Below, one piece after another: positions 49,011 to 60,573 of a stretch of DNA of 64,000 bases (the first letter of the stretch is position 1; every line of letters starts with the position of its first letter). Where the stretch lies: assembly GCA_933228895.1 (NCBI GenBank), contig OW121853.1:80522645-80586644 (forward strand), given 5' to 3'. The position numbers and the translations under genes were made by a program. The notes beneath the pieces were generated by a model. The model was not told where the DNA came from, searched no databases, and worked only from the letters and a program-made list of their open reading frames with translations. The DNA comes from Platycnemis pennipes (lineage: Eukaryota > Arthropoda > Insecta > Odonata > Platycnemididae).

Positions 49011-52000
49011 TCTTGATATTCGTACATTTTATTTATTGTATAAGATTTTATGATAATCAAGACCAATGTTACCATTCACTCGAGTTATAAAATTGATTAA
49101 GTACCAGATATTTTGCGCAACTTTTGTTTTACACTTGAGATATGGCCATCTGATTATATTGAAAATAAAAAACAAATTCAAACGTAAATAAAAATGACTT
49201 TGAGAGATCTAACACATTCACAACACCCATGACCTCTATACATAGATAATACGCTCACTAATTAACTAATTACATTCAAGGAACCTAAAGAGACAATGGT
49301 TTGTGTTCATACCTGTGGCACTAATTATTCGAGTGTCCAAGGAGAATGCTGAATGACTCCATAAAAATGTGATATAATATATTTTAAACTCGTCACATGT
49401 TATAACATCAAAGTTCTACCTTATATCCTCGTCCATTGGGCGACTCATATAAATCTTTTCCACTTCATACAATAGGCGGGCCCCGAGGATCTAGATCCGC
49501 GCGACTCCTATGAGTATCAGGTCAATTATTTCTGTCTTCAGACACCCATGGATAGTGCGATAAAATACCGTTGAAGGTATATTAACCCCCGAGAGGATAG
49601 AGGGAACGATATTTCCGCACAAGAGGCTAAGAATAAAGTTGCTCCCGGGTATCACAGTGCATCAAAGGTATGATGCAACCGACGTGACGACGGAGTATTC
49701 AGTGCCACTTTATTTGTTCATTCCGCTCCAGCTTCCACGAGGAAACATTAAAGAAAACGTGGTAAATTCGCGACGCTGGAAGTCTCGCTGGAAACGACGC
49801 GATAAGATTCTACTCCCCAAGCGACAAAATTCCCTTTAGGCACATTCAAAGCGGTTATTAATGGAATGCCTAAATTTTGAAATGCAAAGGCCTGGTAAAA
49901 TATTAAATGGGAAAGTTATCCCAGGAGTGGGAGATTTTTCAGTGGCATAACGGTCCATTCGTGACTGATAGGTGGACATTACAGGAATGTGATACGTAAA
50001 ACCCTTTGGAAGCTTGCGTCAAGAGCATGATAGTTTAGGATTTAAGCACGTGTGAATCAAAATATAAACTCATGATTGTAAAAATTCTCAAAATTTCTTT
50101 GCGTAATGGATGAAAATCAGAATTTTTAGATCGTATCCTGCTTGATATTTACAGAAATCTATTCTTAGATAAATAGCATAGGTAAACTTTAGAGCATAAG
50201 CGAAGAATATTTTTGGTGATAAATAACCCCCTGCGACACACACGAGATAGTGAGTAGATAGATAAAAACGAACGGCCTTCCGTCGTACCCTGAAAAACTC
50301 AATTATACCAAATCATCCACCTGTCCCAAAATGGCACCAATGACCTCAGCTACCGATCCCGTTCCCCGAATAACTACTACTTCCATCCAAGTGTCAACCA
50401 TTGAGTAATTTCAGAATGTAGAATAACAAGTGCAGCACTAGCCATACCTATGTGTAAACGAAAGGGAAAAGGGATGGGTATTAAGGGGATGGACGGAGAA
50501 GGGAAGTATTTTTCACGTAGAGAAGGGAAGATCCCGCCCTCATTAAGTTATATTTTTTCCTTTAGCCATGTAAAATTCCTCCAACTGAAGCAGTATAGTA
50601 TACATCAGATTTATAACGTACAATTTGAAGGACAAGAACATCTTTTCCGGTTAACCGAATTTTCTATGGATGAATAAGAAACAAATTTGTTTTCAGTTTT
50701 TCCCTTAAATGTTTCCATTTATTCTGGCTATTTTTTATTTGAAGGTAATGATCAAATTATTCAGAGACGTAGCCACAAAAAAAGATCGCTTCATTAAACT
50801 CAACTTTTCAAAGAAGTAAAATATTTCTAGCAGCTATTAAGATGAGTAAGGGCGATGGTAAGTAAGCAAAGAAAAAATCACTAAATCAAGTATATTATTT
50901 CAATGATATCTACTTATGCATTAAAAGATTATGGAATGTAATCAAATTGAAAGGCTAGTGTATTAATCAATCGCTAAATGAAAGATGGTTACATTCGAAA
51001 AAGATACGTACTTAAATCATTGCCACCAGAGGCCACCTGCGTTCAATCTGAGTTTACGGTTTCAAGGTTAGCCAATAGATTGGGCAAAATGTACCATGTA
51101 CAAGAAAATTATGCCAAAACATTGAGAGTTTACCTTGAGCCTCAATGTATTCTAAAAAAGAAGAATACCATTAGCGTATTTGATAATTAAGACATATCTC
51201 ATATTTTTCCGTCAACGTGCAAGTGAATAAAAATTATTGGGTACAAAAGAACAAAGAGCACTGTTATTTGATACGGCTAACCAGTAAAATAGCAATTGTA
51301 AATATAATATGAAAAGTCTTCCTTCCACATCAGTAGTTATTTTAAAAAGTAAAGCCGTAAAAAGCGACATTACTCATTGCTATTATGAATAGCGTCTTAA
51401 ATAAATAACTATCTACCATCACAAAGGTCAAATTTCATATATTTTACTAACCACTCATAAATTCAGCACCGTATATAGAGTGAATAAAACATCCTAAGCC
51501 GGTAATCAAACCATTAATCCCGCCATCTCAGAGCTGACACCTCATCCATGAAAAAACCATGATTATTTTTGCGGCTAGAATAGCAAACTACCATTTCATT
51601 AGGTTTCTTGTCTTGTGAGAGAAGAGAGAGAATCATCACGTCTCAGTCGAGTGCGGGGAAATGACCTGACGAGAGCAACTAGTCACCCCAGGGGAGAAGG
51701 CAACATGCGGCGACTTAAAACGATCTTTTCATCGCGCCTCTAGTGTCGGGAAGCAAAAGATCTAAAGAGGGCGGTAAATGGTCTTTCTGCCTTCGTTACG
51801 AACGACCGAGGCTTGCGTGGCCACGCCTGAGTGACTGCTGCTACTACCACTGGCGCCAAAACACGCTCGTGAAGCGCCACACGGTCTGTTCAACGGTGCT
51901 CGACCCCGGAAGCACGCACGTAGAAACCAATTTCCGCCACGCTTCACTCGGTCACATCTACGAAAAGGACCACGAGGCTCTTGCATTCGCATTGCACCCC

Positions 52001-52259
52001 ATTACCAAGGAAACTATTCTTCCCGTTTATGGAGCACAAAATCCGGACCGAATATTTTCCTCGCCCATTAATTTAAGGTCTCGAAGCTGGGCAGGAATTG
52101 CATTAAAGGAACTGATTTAAAGAAAAATTAGATAAAGCAAGCAATCACTGGTTTTAAATATTTAAAAATATTAAACTGGAAAGAGTTTACATAACGTGAA
52201 TGTCAATAAACTTATGTCTTATTGTCAATAACGTGAAGTGCGTTTTTATAATCAACTCG
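49011..52259. other. no recognisable gene
   Basis: AT-rich. A frame at 51,743-52,120 (125 codons, opening with GTG) is relatively GC-rich and stop-free but matches nothing recognised; it lacks an in-frame ATG near its start. Confidence 0.3.
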
Positions 52260-52289
52260 TCGATGGGTTGGTATTTAATTTTTAATTCT

Positions 52290-52850
52290 ATAGACCGTTT
52301 AAAGATGAGTGATAAAATCAGAGTTTATAAAATACAGTGTGGCACATAGGACTTTAAGTGTAGAAATGTTAAACAGACCAGTAGACATTTCAGTGTAGGA
52401 TATAAAGAGCATTTTAAATCTATCATTTTGTGTGACGGTAAGTTGGATTTTGCCAACAATATATCTACTCACGAGCATATTTCAAATTTTGAGCCCAATG
52501 CATTACACATTTGTGATCAGTGTTCAATATTAGTCTTCTTGTAATTTTTTTAAATTGTAACCTTTGCCAAATGTGCTGAAATGAACCTGCGAAATGACAT
52601 TCTCTCCGGCAACTAGTGCCCCTCTCCAACATCCCTCTCCTAAACTCACTTTTCCAACTTGATAACCCATTCACCCTCCCTCCCCTCACCATTAGTTTGA
52701 GATTAAATTTAAGATGTAATAAAATACCTCGTTGCCCTGAAGTGTTATCCATTTGATGATGACGTGGAAGGGTCAAAACCTGTCGGCATCAATAAATATA
52801 ATTGTGGAATAGTACAAACAATATTTATTTCCATCATGTCCATGCTCAAA
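52290..52850 (+). mobile_element. Penelope-like element, GIY-YIG endonuclease end and 3' terminus
   Basis: The frame through 52,323 reads VYKIQCGT, stop, DFKCRNVKQTSRHFSVGYKE, then FANNISTHEH. This parallels the GIY-YIG core of Penelope-like elements (VYKI-C, Y-GQTSR, F-R-KEH and HAxxH-type histidines), the nuclease that nicks the target for insertion. The normally invariant glycine-glutamine before TSR is replaced and an in-frame TAG sits at about 52,347, so the domain is dead. Downstream, GATGATGACG, GTCAAAACCTGTCGG, CATCAATAAATATAATTGTG and GAATAGTAC look like a Penelope-type 3' end, finishing near 52,850. The reverse-transcriptase part expected upstream is absent, so only the 3' portion was inserted or kept. 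Confidence 0.6.
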
Positions 52851-52894
52851 AAAGCGTTGTCCCGTTCCACCCAAGTCATTAAAATCGCTTTATT

Positions 52895-55320
52895 CTAGGT
52901 ATTATGCCTGTTAGGTTAAAGTTTGCTAGAGGGTATCTAACAGTAATAAGTAAAAACTTCTCCTGAAGAGGGAAAAAGATGAGACAGCAACTTACTACAA
53001 AGAGTTGCAAAAATACATAACAAGAGCGAAAAATGATTACTTATTCTTAATGGGAGATCTAAATAACCGAATTGGACAGTCCCTATCCCGGGATTGTTTG
53101 GAATTTTTGGATAGGACCAGAAAAATCAAATTGGTTCGCACCTACGAGAGTACACAACTTATAATGCATTAAAAGTCACGAACACATGTTTTACGAAAAA
53201 GGAAATAAATCCATATGGTCCGAAAGACTTTATCAATCTCTCATTGATTATGTGATTGTCAATCAAAAACTAACACCAAGGATCATAGATACTCATAAAT
53301 AGAGAGGTTGAAATATCAACACAGACCATCATTTAGTGAAATCCAAGATTCGGTAGTGGTGAAGGTATAAATAACACTGAGGCTTCAAATATGCAAAAGA
53401 GATGACAACATCTATAAGATAACTATTACAGGAAGAAAGTATCCGAAAAATTTGTACAAAAGAGCACTAACACACCTACACCAAGCGACACCTACAGTAC
53501 TAACATAAAAGAGAATGGAAATATTTTGCAAACGACAAAAAAAATAGGTTTGGTTTAAGAATCTGGAATGAGGAAATAAAAGAAGCCATCTAACAGAGAG
53601 ACAAAGCTTATAGAAGGTACTTACAATAGCAATCTAAGGAGGCAAAAGAGAATTACCATACAATAAAAAACAGAATGAAAGCGATTGTAAGACAATCACA
53701 TATGACATAATGGGATTCATTCCTACGTAGTATAGAAAACGATATATACAGTAGACAAGAATATGCCTGTAAATGTTTGAACATCTGAACGAAACAGGAA
53801 GAGATTTTGCGCGGATAAATATAATATCATAAAACGCTAGGATAAAGAATTATCAACAACTCTGGTACAATCCAACTAAAGATGCTGTATTAGAAAAAAC
53901 TAACACAACTTGTTTAGATTCTATCAATATCACATAAATACAATACTTATTAAAGATAACAAAACAGAAAAGCACCTGGACTGGATTGTATCAACACTTA
54001 ATTAATAAAGCACGGTAGTCCCCTTATAATATCCCGATGGCTATATCTCTATGATATAGATTGGAAAAGTAATTCCCATATTCAAAAAAGATGAATGAAG
54101 AAAGTCAGAGCTTTACAGAGGTATAAGCCTCTAAATGCAGCTTACAATATAGGCAACAGAATTAGTAACGAACGACTCCAAACTATTTCTGAAGTTTTGC
54201 TCCTCGAAGAAAAGGCAGGATTTTGCAAGGGGATATCATGTATTGACGATTTTTTTAGTTTAAAACTGATAATATGAATATAATTTAATCTACAGGCACA
54301 TATAGCCTTTGCAGATTACCAAAAGGCATTCGACAGCATTCGTCGAGAAAACACACTTGGTCCATAATGGAAAAACGAGGATACACAGTTTATTTAATTA
54401 AAACCATTCAATCTCTCTAAAAATACTCTTTATATCTTCAATTTCTCTATAAAAAGTGCAATTGATACCTTAGTTGGCAAAAATCCAACACAAGATTATA
54501 CTAACCAAGGTGTTAGACAGGGTGCTCTTTATCACATACTCTATTTAATATACACATAGATGACCGTCTACAAGAATGGAAGAAAGTTACACCACCAAAA
54601 ATACAAAAAAAAAAGAATTTTTAAGTTCAGTGTTATTTGCAGATGCCAAGCTATAATTGAAGATAATGAAGACAAGAGCAATTGGCTGTCCATAAATTAA
54701 ACCTAATATCTACAGAATATAACTTGAGTGTATCTGTACAAAAAACTAAGATAATGGCATTTCTAGGAAAGTACTCAATCCGAACTGCAATAACCATTGA
54801 AAATATTATCTTAGATCAGATATCGCACTTTAAATATTTGAGATGAGATATCACCTATGAGTAGGACAAATACATTTGAAATAAAAAGACCAATTACAAA
54901 GAATATGTGGGACTATAAGAAGAGCACTGAGGGGAAAAACTGCAAAAGAAACTATAATAATAATTTTATAGAATAATTGCTGTCTCCACATTACTATACG
55001 GACCAAAAGCTTGGACACCTAGAACAAGAGACTTCAAAAAGATTGGAACCTCAAAAATGGAAATTCTTTAGACCATTGAAAGGATGTACATGTCTGGACT
55101 ACATAAAAAATGAAGACATAAGGCAAGAATTAGAAATACAACCAGTAACAGAGGTAGCGATAAATTAGAAAGAAAGTTGGAAAGAACATGTTGAGCGCAT
55201 ACCTCTATAAAGATCTTAGTGTAAGGAAAAAAAGTGCTTGGAGACCGAGATAACAAGGATGAAGCCGGAACAGGCAACTTTCCTAAACCTGGAAATCAAA
55301 AAGAAGAATTAAATACTATC
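52895..55320 (+). mobile_element. heavily decayed endonuclease-RT LINE
   Basis: Motifs in order across many broken + frames: LKFARGYLTVIS (about 52,920), YLFLMGDLNNRIG (53,038-53,076), IDYVIVNQKLTPRI (about 53,244), KPLNAAYNIGNRISNERLQ and AGFCKGISCIDDFFSLKLI (54,120-54,277), AHIAFADYQKAFDSI (about 54,297), GVRQGAL (about 54,509), LFADAK (about 54,636), LLYGPKAWT (about 54,991) and the C-terminal WKEHVERI (about 55,180). This is an apurinic-endonuclease plus reverse-transcriptase polyprotein, but dozens of stops and frameshifts are present, and the FADD catalytic box reads FADA. It differs in sequence from the RTE copies at 36 kb, with a C-terminus of the CFDP2-like type. Near full length, but far older. 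Confidence 0.75.
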
Positions 55321-55589
55321 TACTTTAAATTATCGACTTTTTGCGAAGGGGTTAGATTAAGCAATGTAAATTCTGGACTTTGAGGGCAAGAGCATTGTTC
55401 ACCGTCCATCGATTCCACACAATGCTTAAGACTTATGAATGGGGATGGAAGTAAATTTTGGATGCTATATTTTATACGACTAAAACCGCACGGAAGAAGC
55501 GGAGTAAACTTTGCTGGCAAAGAGAAAGAGTGAAGCATAAACAAAAATCCAGGTAGTGGAAGATACTTTTCAATGGTAAACCGGAACTT

Positions 55590-55735
55590 AGTTGAGTGCC
55601 TTGAGGAGAATATTCGAGTTCCGTGCTTCGTCCGTCGGATGGAACGTTAAGCCGTGGTCCCCTTGGCGGCTTCCGTAAAGAGCAAGTCCATGCCGTCCTT
55701 TTCAAGAATTCAAAAAAAAAAAAAGAAGCCGAGGT
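55590..55735 (+). mobile_element. SINE body copy with A-rich tail
   Basis: TTCGAGTTCCGTGCTTCGTC, then CGTCGGATGG and AACGTTAAGCCGTGGTCC match the SINE body at 16.13-16.19 kb. The copy runs into an A-run at about 55,710-55,724. It lies directly beside the inverted pair that follows. Confidence 0.5.
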
Positions 55736-55753
55736 TTTCAACCTTACTCATTA

Positions 55754-56345
55754 CCATTCCCAACCTGTTTATTGCGTTAACTGTTACAAATTCCACAAAA
55801 TAAGAAAGCCACTACACGACCCGGTTTTCGACAATTGATCATCAGCATGGTCGGGTGGGATGGTGCTGGTCCTCTCTCCTTTTATACCTTAACAGCCAGG
55901 GGGAGTGGGTAGGGCTGGATATTGGGAAAACAAAGCGACTGCGTTTAGGATGGGGGAAGAAACAGGGAACAAGTATTCGTTGAGCACGGTGATTTCAGGG
56001 TCATTTATGCCTTTTCAAGTTTTCAACTGCTGGCGAGCATTAAGTTCTGGTTAGCTGCAGCAAGTTCCTAAAATATTAACATTAAAATCACTTTTATGGC
56101 CGCACTGCAATAAATGTTTTAGAATATTGCTTTTGTCCACATTGTTTACAAAAGATTTAAAATGTTTCGTCCGGGTATTAAAATTTCTGGACAAACATGT
56201 TAAGGTATAATATGAGAGAAGAAGCGCACCGTCCCACCCGGTCCCACCTGATGATGACGATCAATCGTGGAAAGCCAGGTCGTGTAGTGGCTTTCTTATT
56301 TTGTGGTTTTTGTAACAGTTTACGCAGTAAACGAGTTGGCGATGG
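55754..56345. repeat. inverted pair of ~140-bp repeats (Penelope-end-like) around a 305-bp spacer
   Basis: The reverse complement of 55,754-55,893 aligns with 56,199-56,345 along its length. Shared blocks: GTTAAGGTATAA, GAGAGA, CACC-TCCCACCCG, TGATGA, GATCAAT, CGTGTAGTGGCTTTCTTATT, TTGTGG, TTTGTAACAGTT, GTTGG and ATGG. The two outer ends point outward. The block with TGATGAT, TCGAAAACCGGGTCG and TTATTTTGTGG resembles Penelope-like 3' ends (compare 52.7-52.85 kb), an inference from layout. The 305-bp spacer (55,894-56,198) has no coding similarity. Confidence 0.75.
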
Positions 56346-57145
56346 AATACCACCAAGTGAACAGAGACAGAGATTTATATATTCATTACCATTCTATTCC
56401 CACCCTTGTACCTTTCCTTACGGTCAGAAGTACATATTCCTGCGGGGTCGCAGACCACAGATGAGATTTGAGGTGTAAGGGTGGAACACACGAGACTAAG
56501 AGTGCTTTTGGGTGTAATTCGACGTGGGATGAAGGACTAGGAGAGGAAGGTTGGACCACTGGAAACTCGGGAAAAAAGATATGACAACGCGGGAAAATCG
56601 GAAAGCTTGAGGCGTACATCATCTGCCAAAATGAGGGAGATAAGGGTAACAGCCTCCTTCAGGGTGCGGATGAGAGAGAGGGAGGCCGAGCCGGTCGAAA
56701 GGGGAATGCTGAATCTTGTTCAAGATAGTTGAGTAATACGAGCAAAAGCCATCTGGTAGGAAAAGCCACGGGGATAAAAAATAATATAAACGAGGATGGG
56801 GGATACACGTGTTGGAGAGGAGGAGACAGATGCAAGAGGAGATAAGGGGAAATTTGAGGAGGCGTGGAGAGGAAAGATGAAAAGGTTACCAGTCAATGTA
56901 GTCGAAGATGAGAAAGAAGGGTGGGGGAGAGGTATAAAAGGAGGAAAACACGCGAGGCGGGAGAGGGAACTAAAGGCACAAAGTAAAGGAAAAGTGAAGG
57001 AAATAGAGTTTGAAGGCAATTGGAAGTAAGACGAGTGATGAGTGTTCTTCGACCAAAGATGAAAGGTTATGTCGCATTGAGGTAAAGTGGAAAAAAATAG
57101 GAGGTAACAGAATTCCAGCTCCATGAGAAGCGTGTAGCGCTAAAC
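56346..57145 (+). repeat. polypurine low-complexity island (core about 56,500-57,060)
   Basis: G/A-rich on +. The 134-codon minus-strand frame and 77-codon plus-strand frame are compositional. No tandem period is obvious. Confidence 0.5.
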
Positions 57146-57445
57146 TACACTGTAAAAAGTTGATCTGATTTTCAATGCGATCTGAATTTAAGCGCTGTCT
57201 GGTTTAAGGCAGGAACACCAACGCAAGGTGCGGAAGAGGCAGGAACATGGATGGTTGGTACAGGAGCAGTTAAGCAGGAAGCAGAGGAAGCTGGATTCTG
57301 GATGGTCTGATTTTTAGTCGTTCACCTGCCTTATTTTTAGACAAGATATTACTGTTGAAATTCAACATACCCTGTCTTAAAATTGTTGCATCTGAAATTC
57401 AGATCGCTTTTGTACCTTAAAATCAGATCTACTTTTTACAGTGTA
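57146..57445. mobile_element. MITE with ~45-bp terminal inverted repeats and TA flanks
   Basis: The left end TACACTGTAAAAAG, then TGATCTGATTTT and GCGATCTGAATTT, is matched by the reverse complement of the right end (TACACTGTAAAAAG, TAGATCTGATTTT, GCGATCTGAATTT) with one small internal length difference. Counting the outermost TA as target duplication, the element is 57,148-57,443 with CACTGTAAAAA termini, the pattern of Tc1/mariner-type non-autonomous elements. The interior has no ORF of note. Superfamily is inferred from the TA and TIR only. Confidence 0.75.
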
Positions 57446-58439
57446 TGGAAAGATGAATAATGCCTTATCTTAGAGAAGTTTACATTTCCGTGGCTTAGGG
57501 TGGGCGATGAAGGAGCATTGAAATAGCAACCAAACATGCCAAAGTACCGCGCTCATGCAGACGTGGAAGTTTTCCCTGAGAATTCATGCAATCGCATGAA
57601 TCGATTCACATATCATCACCATAGGCCAAGTTCTCAAAAGCAGCAAACATCCAGAGCAAATTATAAAAAAATAAACCAGTGGAAATGATCAACTACAAAA
57701 TACAAAATAAATGATTAGGTAGCGAAGATAAATGACAGCACTGAGCTCGTCAGGAAAGTTAGTATTGGCAATCAATTCAGACATTTAATACTTGCAATAA
57801 AGTTAATTAATATTTAACAACTCGAAGATTAGCTTGACGCGCCTTTCCATTAGTACCCACCCCCTTCACATAACTTCATGTTCACGGGTGCAGAAGTACC
57901 ATTCAATACCGTTTGTTATCAGCACATATGTCAATCCCACCCTTCACATTTCTTTCACATTTACTTTGCCCTGTCGTCAAGAAATTATCATATCTAAATG
58001 TGTTCCAATTATTGTTTTTTTCGTATAATCATGAAGAAAAGTACCCGAGCAACTAGTCTATATATGGGTGCTGCAAGTGGTCTCCACAGAATGCTAAATT
58101 AAAAAACTCAAATACGAGGAATCGGCATCAATAAAGTCTTATCCATAAGAGGCGAACTGGAATTCAAATATTGAGAGCACATTATGACCGAATAGGGCAA
58201 TTCCGTGCGCTTAATACAGTAATAAAGGAGGAAGTCGCCGCACTTATCTCATCACAAATAAATGTGTCTATCCTCGGTGATGGGCCACAAACGGACAATG
58301 CACCGGCATACATCTGTGCCTGTATATTTCCGAACTGATTCGAAGCAATGGAGAATGCTGGTGCCTGCCCTGCTAATCACGTCTCCGCCCCCCCCCCCCT
58401 CCCAGAGTCGATCGATGACTCCTTGAGCGTGGGCTTTCC
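57446..58439. other. no feature seen
   Basis: AT-rich, with a C12 run at 58,388-58,399. No gene or repeat was recognised. Confidence 0.3.
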
Positions 58440-58535
58440 ATCGTCAACAGCTACATCTACAAAACACCCTGCAAGCCACCACAAGGGTGAGAGGCAGAGA
58501 GGGTGAACCATCACCAACTATGTGGTAATGTAAAG
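58440..58535 (-). repeat. dispersed arthropod repeat copy
   Basis: On minus: GTTGGTGATGGTTCACCCTC, TCTGCCTCTCACCCTTGTGG, TGGCTTGCAGGGTGTTTTG, TAGATGTAGCTG. This block order is familiar from short interspersed repeats in several arthropod genomes. Weaker relatives occur at 34,585-34,650 (+) and possibly 862-960, 14,770-14,920, 16,800-16,850 and 62,690-62,770 around the TTTGGTGA part. No promoter boxes are clear. Confidence 0.4.
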
Positions 58536-60286
58536 AATTTAAAGCTTATTTTAATCAAAATGGATTCCACGAATTATTTTAGATTCGGCTACAAATAGAT
58601 TTCAAATGTGAAATAAAGTCTTCGAATGAGGATACCTTAAATTAAAGAATAAATCTTCAACAAGCTTAGAATGACTGAGAATCTATTCTCAATAATCGGT
58701 TATTAGTCATTTAGAGATTATTTGTAATATCAATGGCCTGAAAAGATACTTCCTTGTTGAGTACGATTTCATAACTATGTTTCATGGATTTTTGTATTTT
58801 TATCATCGACAGCATTAGCAACGAATGTTTCGTCGTTAAGTATCTTTCCTTTAAGCCCATAATTTTTTGAAAGGTTGTCACTTATCATGCCACAAAAACT
58901 GCATTTTATCACTTATAATAATGTAAAGCACAGCACCGGTCATTCAGTTAAAGCCTCCCAAAGAATTGGTACAGTTCATTCGCTTGAATGTTGCATCCTG
59001 CAATTATAAATTTATAATAGTAGTCATACTTTCCTTAACCTTTCTGACAGAAAATACGAATCATTTCTGACAAGACATATGATCACAGAAGTATGCCTAC
59101 CTCATAGAAAAGCGCAGTAATAGCATATAGTAATAGTATATAGTTATGTTAAAATTTAGTACGATAACTTTAAAAGTGTATGAATCAATAAGAAAAATAA
59201 GGGTTGAGAATTACTCTAGAAGTGTACGATGAAAATAAAATTTAAAGCAGATATGTTCTCTGAGGATACTAATTTAATTTATTACTTCAGGGCATATTTG
59301 ACCTTACAACTAAAACGAGAGATGCATAGTCAGACAGAAAAGTTCAAAACTTTATATTTTCAACGTATGATCAGTGACGGTAACAGATTAGATCGAAGCT
59401 GTACGTAAAAAGTGTGATCATGTTTTTATCCATTTCAGTAATCATTATTTGTTTCGTGGCTACCGACTCTCCTTTAAACAATTTTATTACTTGACGCAGA
59501 TTTTTTGGAATAGGAAATTTTTTTAGGACCTTGACCTTGGACCTTGCAGGGTCATCAACCAAAAGTCCACCAGCATACGTTAATTAGGCTAAACGGTCTA
59601 ACTTAATTTAGTACGCATGTCAATGTTAATTTAACGGTAATATTTTTACACTAAACACGCACTTCACATTCTCATTCACCCTCTTTTTGAATTCACATTC
59701 TACCTCACTGTTAAAACTTATAAGATAGTGTGGCTGTGCACTGTTGCAATAAAATTTATTATTTTGTGAGATTTTTTCACTTTTTATTAAACATATTTCT
59801 GACATAAAAATGAAGGTTTTAGAAATCATGTATTAAATAGGAGAACGTTTAAAACTTGGACCAAAGCAGTTATAAGACTTTTTTCATATTTCTTCTCTTT
59901 GCAAAATTTGAGTGCATCAATCCACATGAAATTATTTTTGCTATTCGTACTTATGATATGTACTAAAGAAACCATTAAATCTTGTTTATTTCGAGATAGT
60001 AAAGGGAAGCTAAAAATTTCCGTACTTTGAAGTTAACTAAATGCTAACGTTAAATTAGAAGAAAATTTTTCAAAAGATTCTTGGAAAATTTTAAACAAAG
60101 AAATGAGCATTTTCGTTTTGGCAATTCAAACTATTAGATCAACAAATATAATTTTTTTCCATTATCTTTCAATGAGTTACAAAATATTACCTAAGGGTAT
60201 TTTGGAAGAACTGCCAAAAATCCTACATTTGGTGAATTAACGAAGCTAAATTTTCAACTTTCTTTTTGTCAGAGAATTAGAACATG
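58536..60286. other. no feature seen
   Basis: Strongly AT-rich, no coding or RNA similarity recognised. Confidence 0.35.
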
Positions 60287-60573
60287 AATTAAAATATGAA
60301 CAATGTTCACAGGTGTGAAAATTAAACACAGAAAATGAACACTCACACGTATTGTAGAATATTTCGGTGGTCACAGCCACCTTTCTCAACGGGAAGAGGA
60401 ATACTAGTGATTCTCTTCCTCTTCCCGTTGAGAAAGGTGGCTGTGACCACCGAAATATTCTACAATACGTCTGAGTGTTCATTTTCTGTTTTTCTCTGCT
60501 TAATTTTCACACCTGTGAACATTGTTTATTTTCCACTATTGTGGCTTCTCCCAAGACTTAATTAAAATATGAA
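60287..60573. mobile_element. foldback element: ~100-bp near-perfect inverted arms, 14-nt loop
   Basis: Bases 60,301-60,401 are the reverse complement of 60,416-60,524, with only one 8-base length difference plus a few substitutions; the central loop is 60,402-60,415. The inner 70 bp or so (from GTATTGTAGAATATTTCGG inward to GGGAAGAGGAA) is essentially identical between arms. Because the DNA is palindromic, the same peptide frame appears on both strands (60,246-60,482 minus; 60,335-60,565 plus), which is no evidence for a gene. A perfect 14-bp direct repeat, AATTAAAATATGAA, lies at 60,287-60,300 and 60,560-60,573 and may be a target duplication, although the right one is 35 bp beyond the arm. 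A transcript would form a long hairpin. Confidence 0.85.

Noticed and set aside
51743..52120. 125-codon plus-strand frame
   Set aside because: Starts at GTG, no recognised domain, no exon signals; kept only as part of an unassigned stretch.
60246..60565. Similar frames on both strands suggesting a duplicated gene
   Set aside because: The similarity is the direct result of the foldback palindrome.
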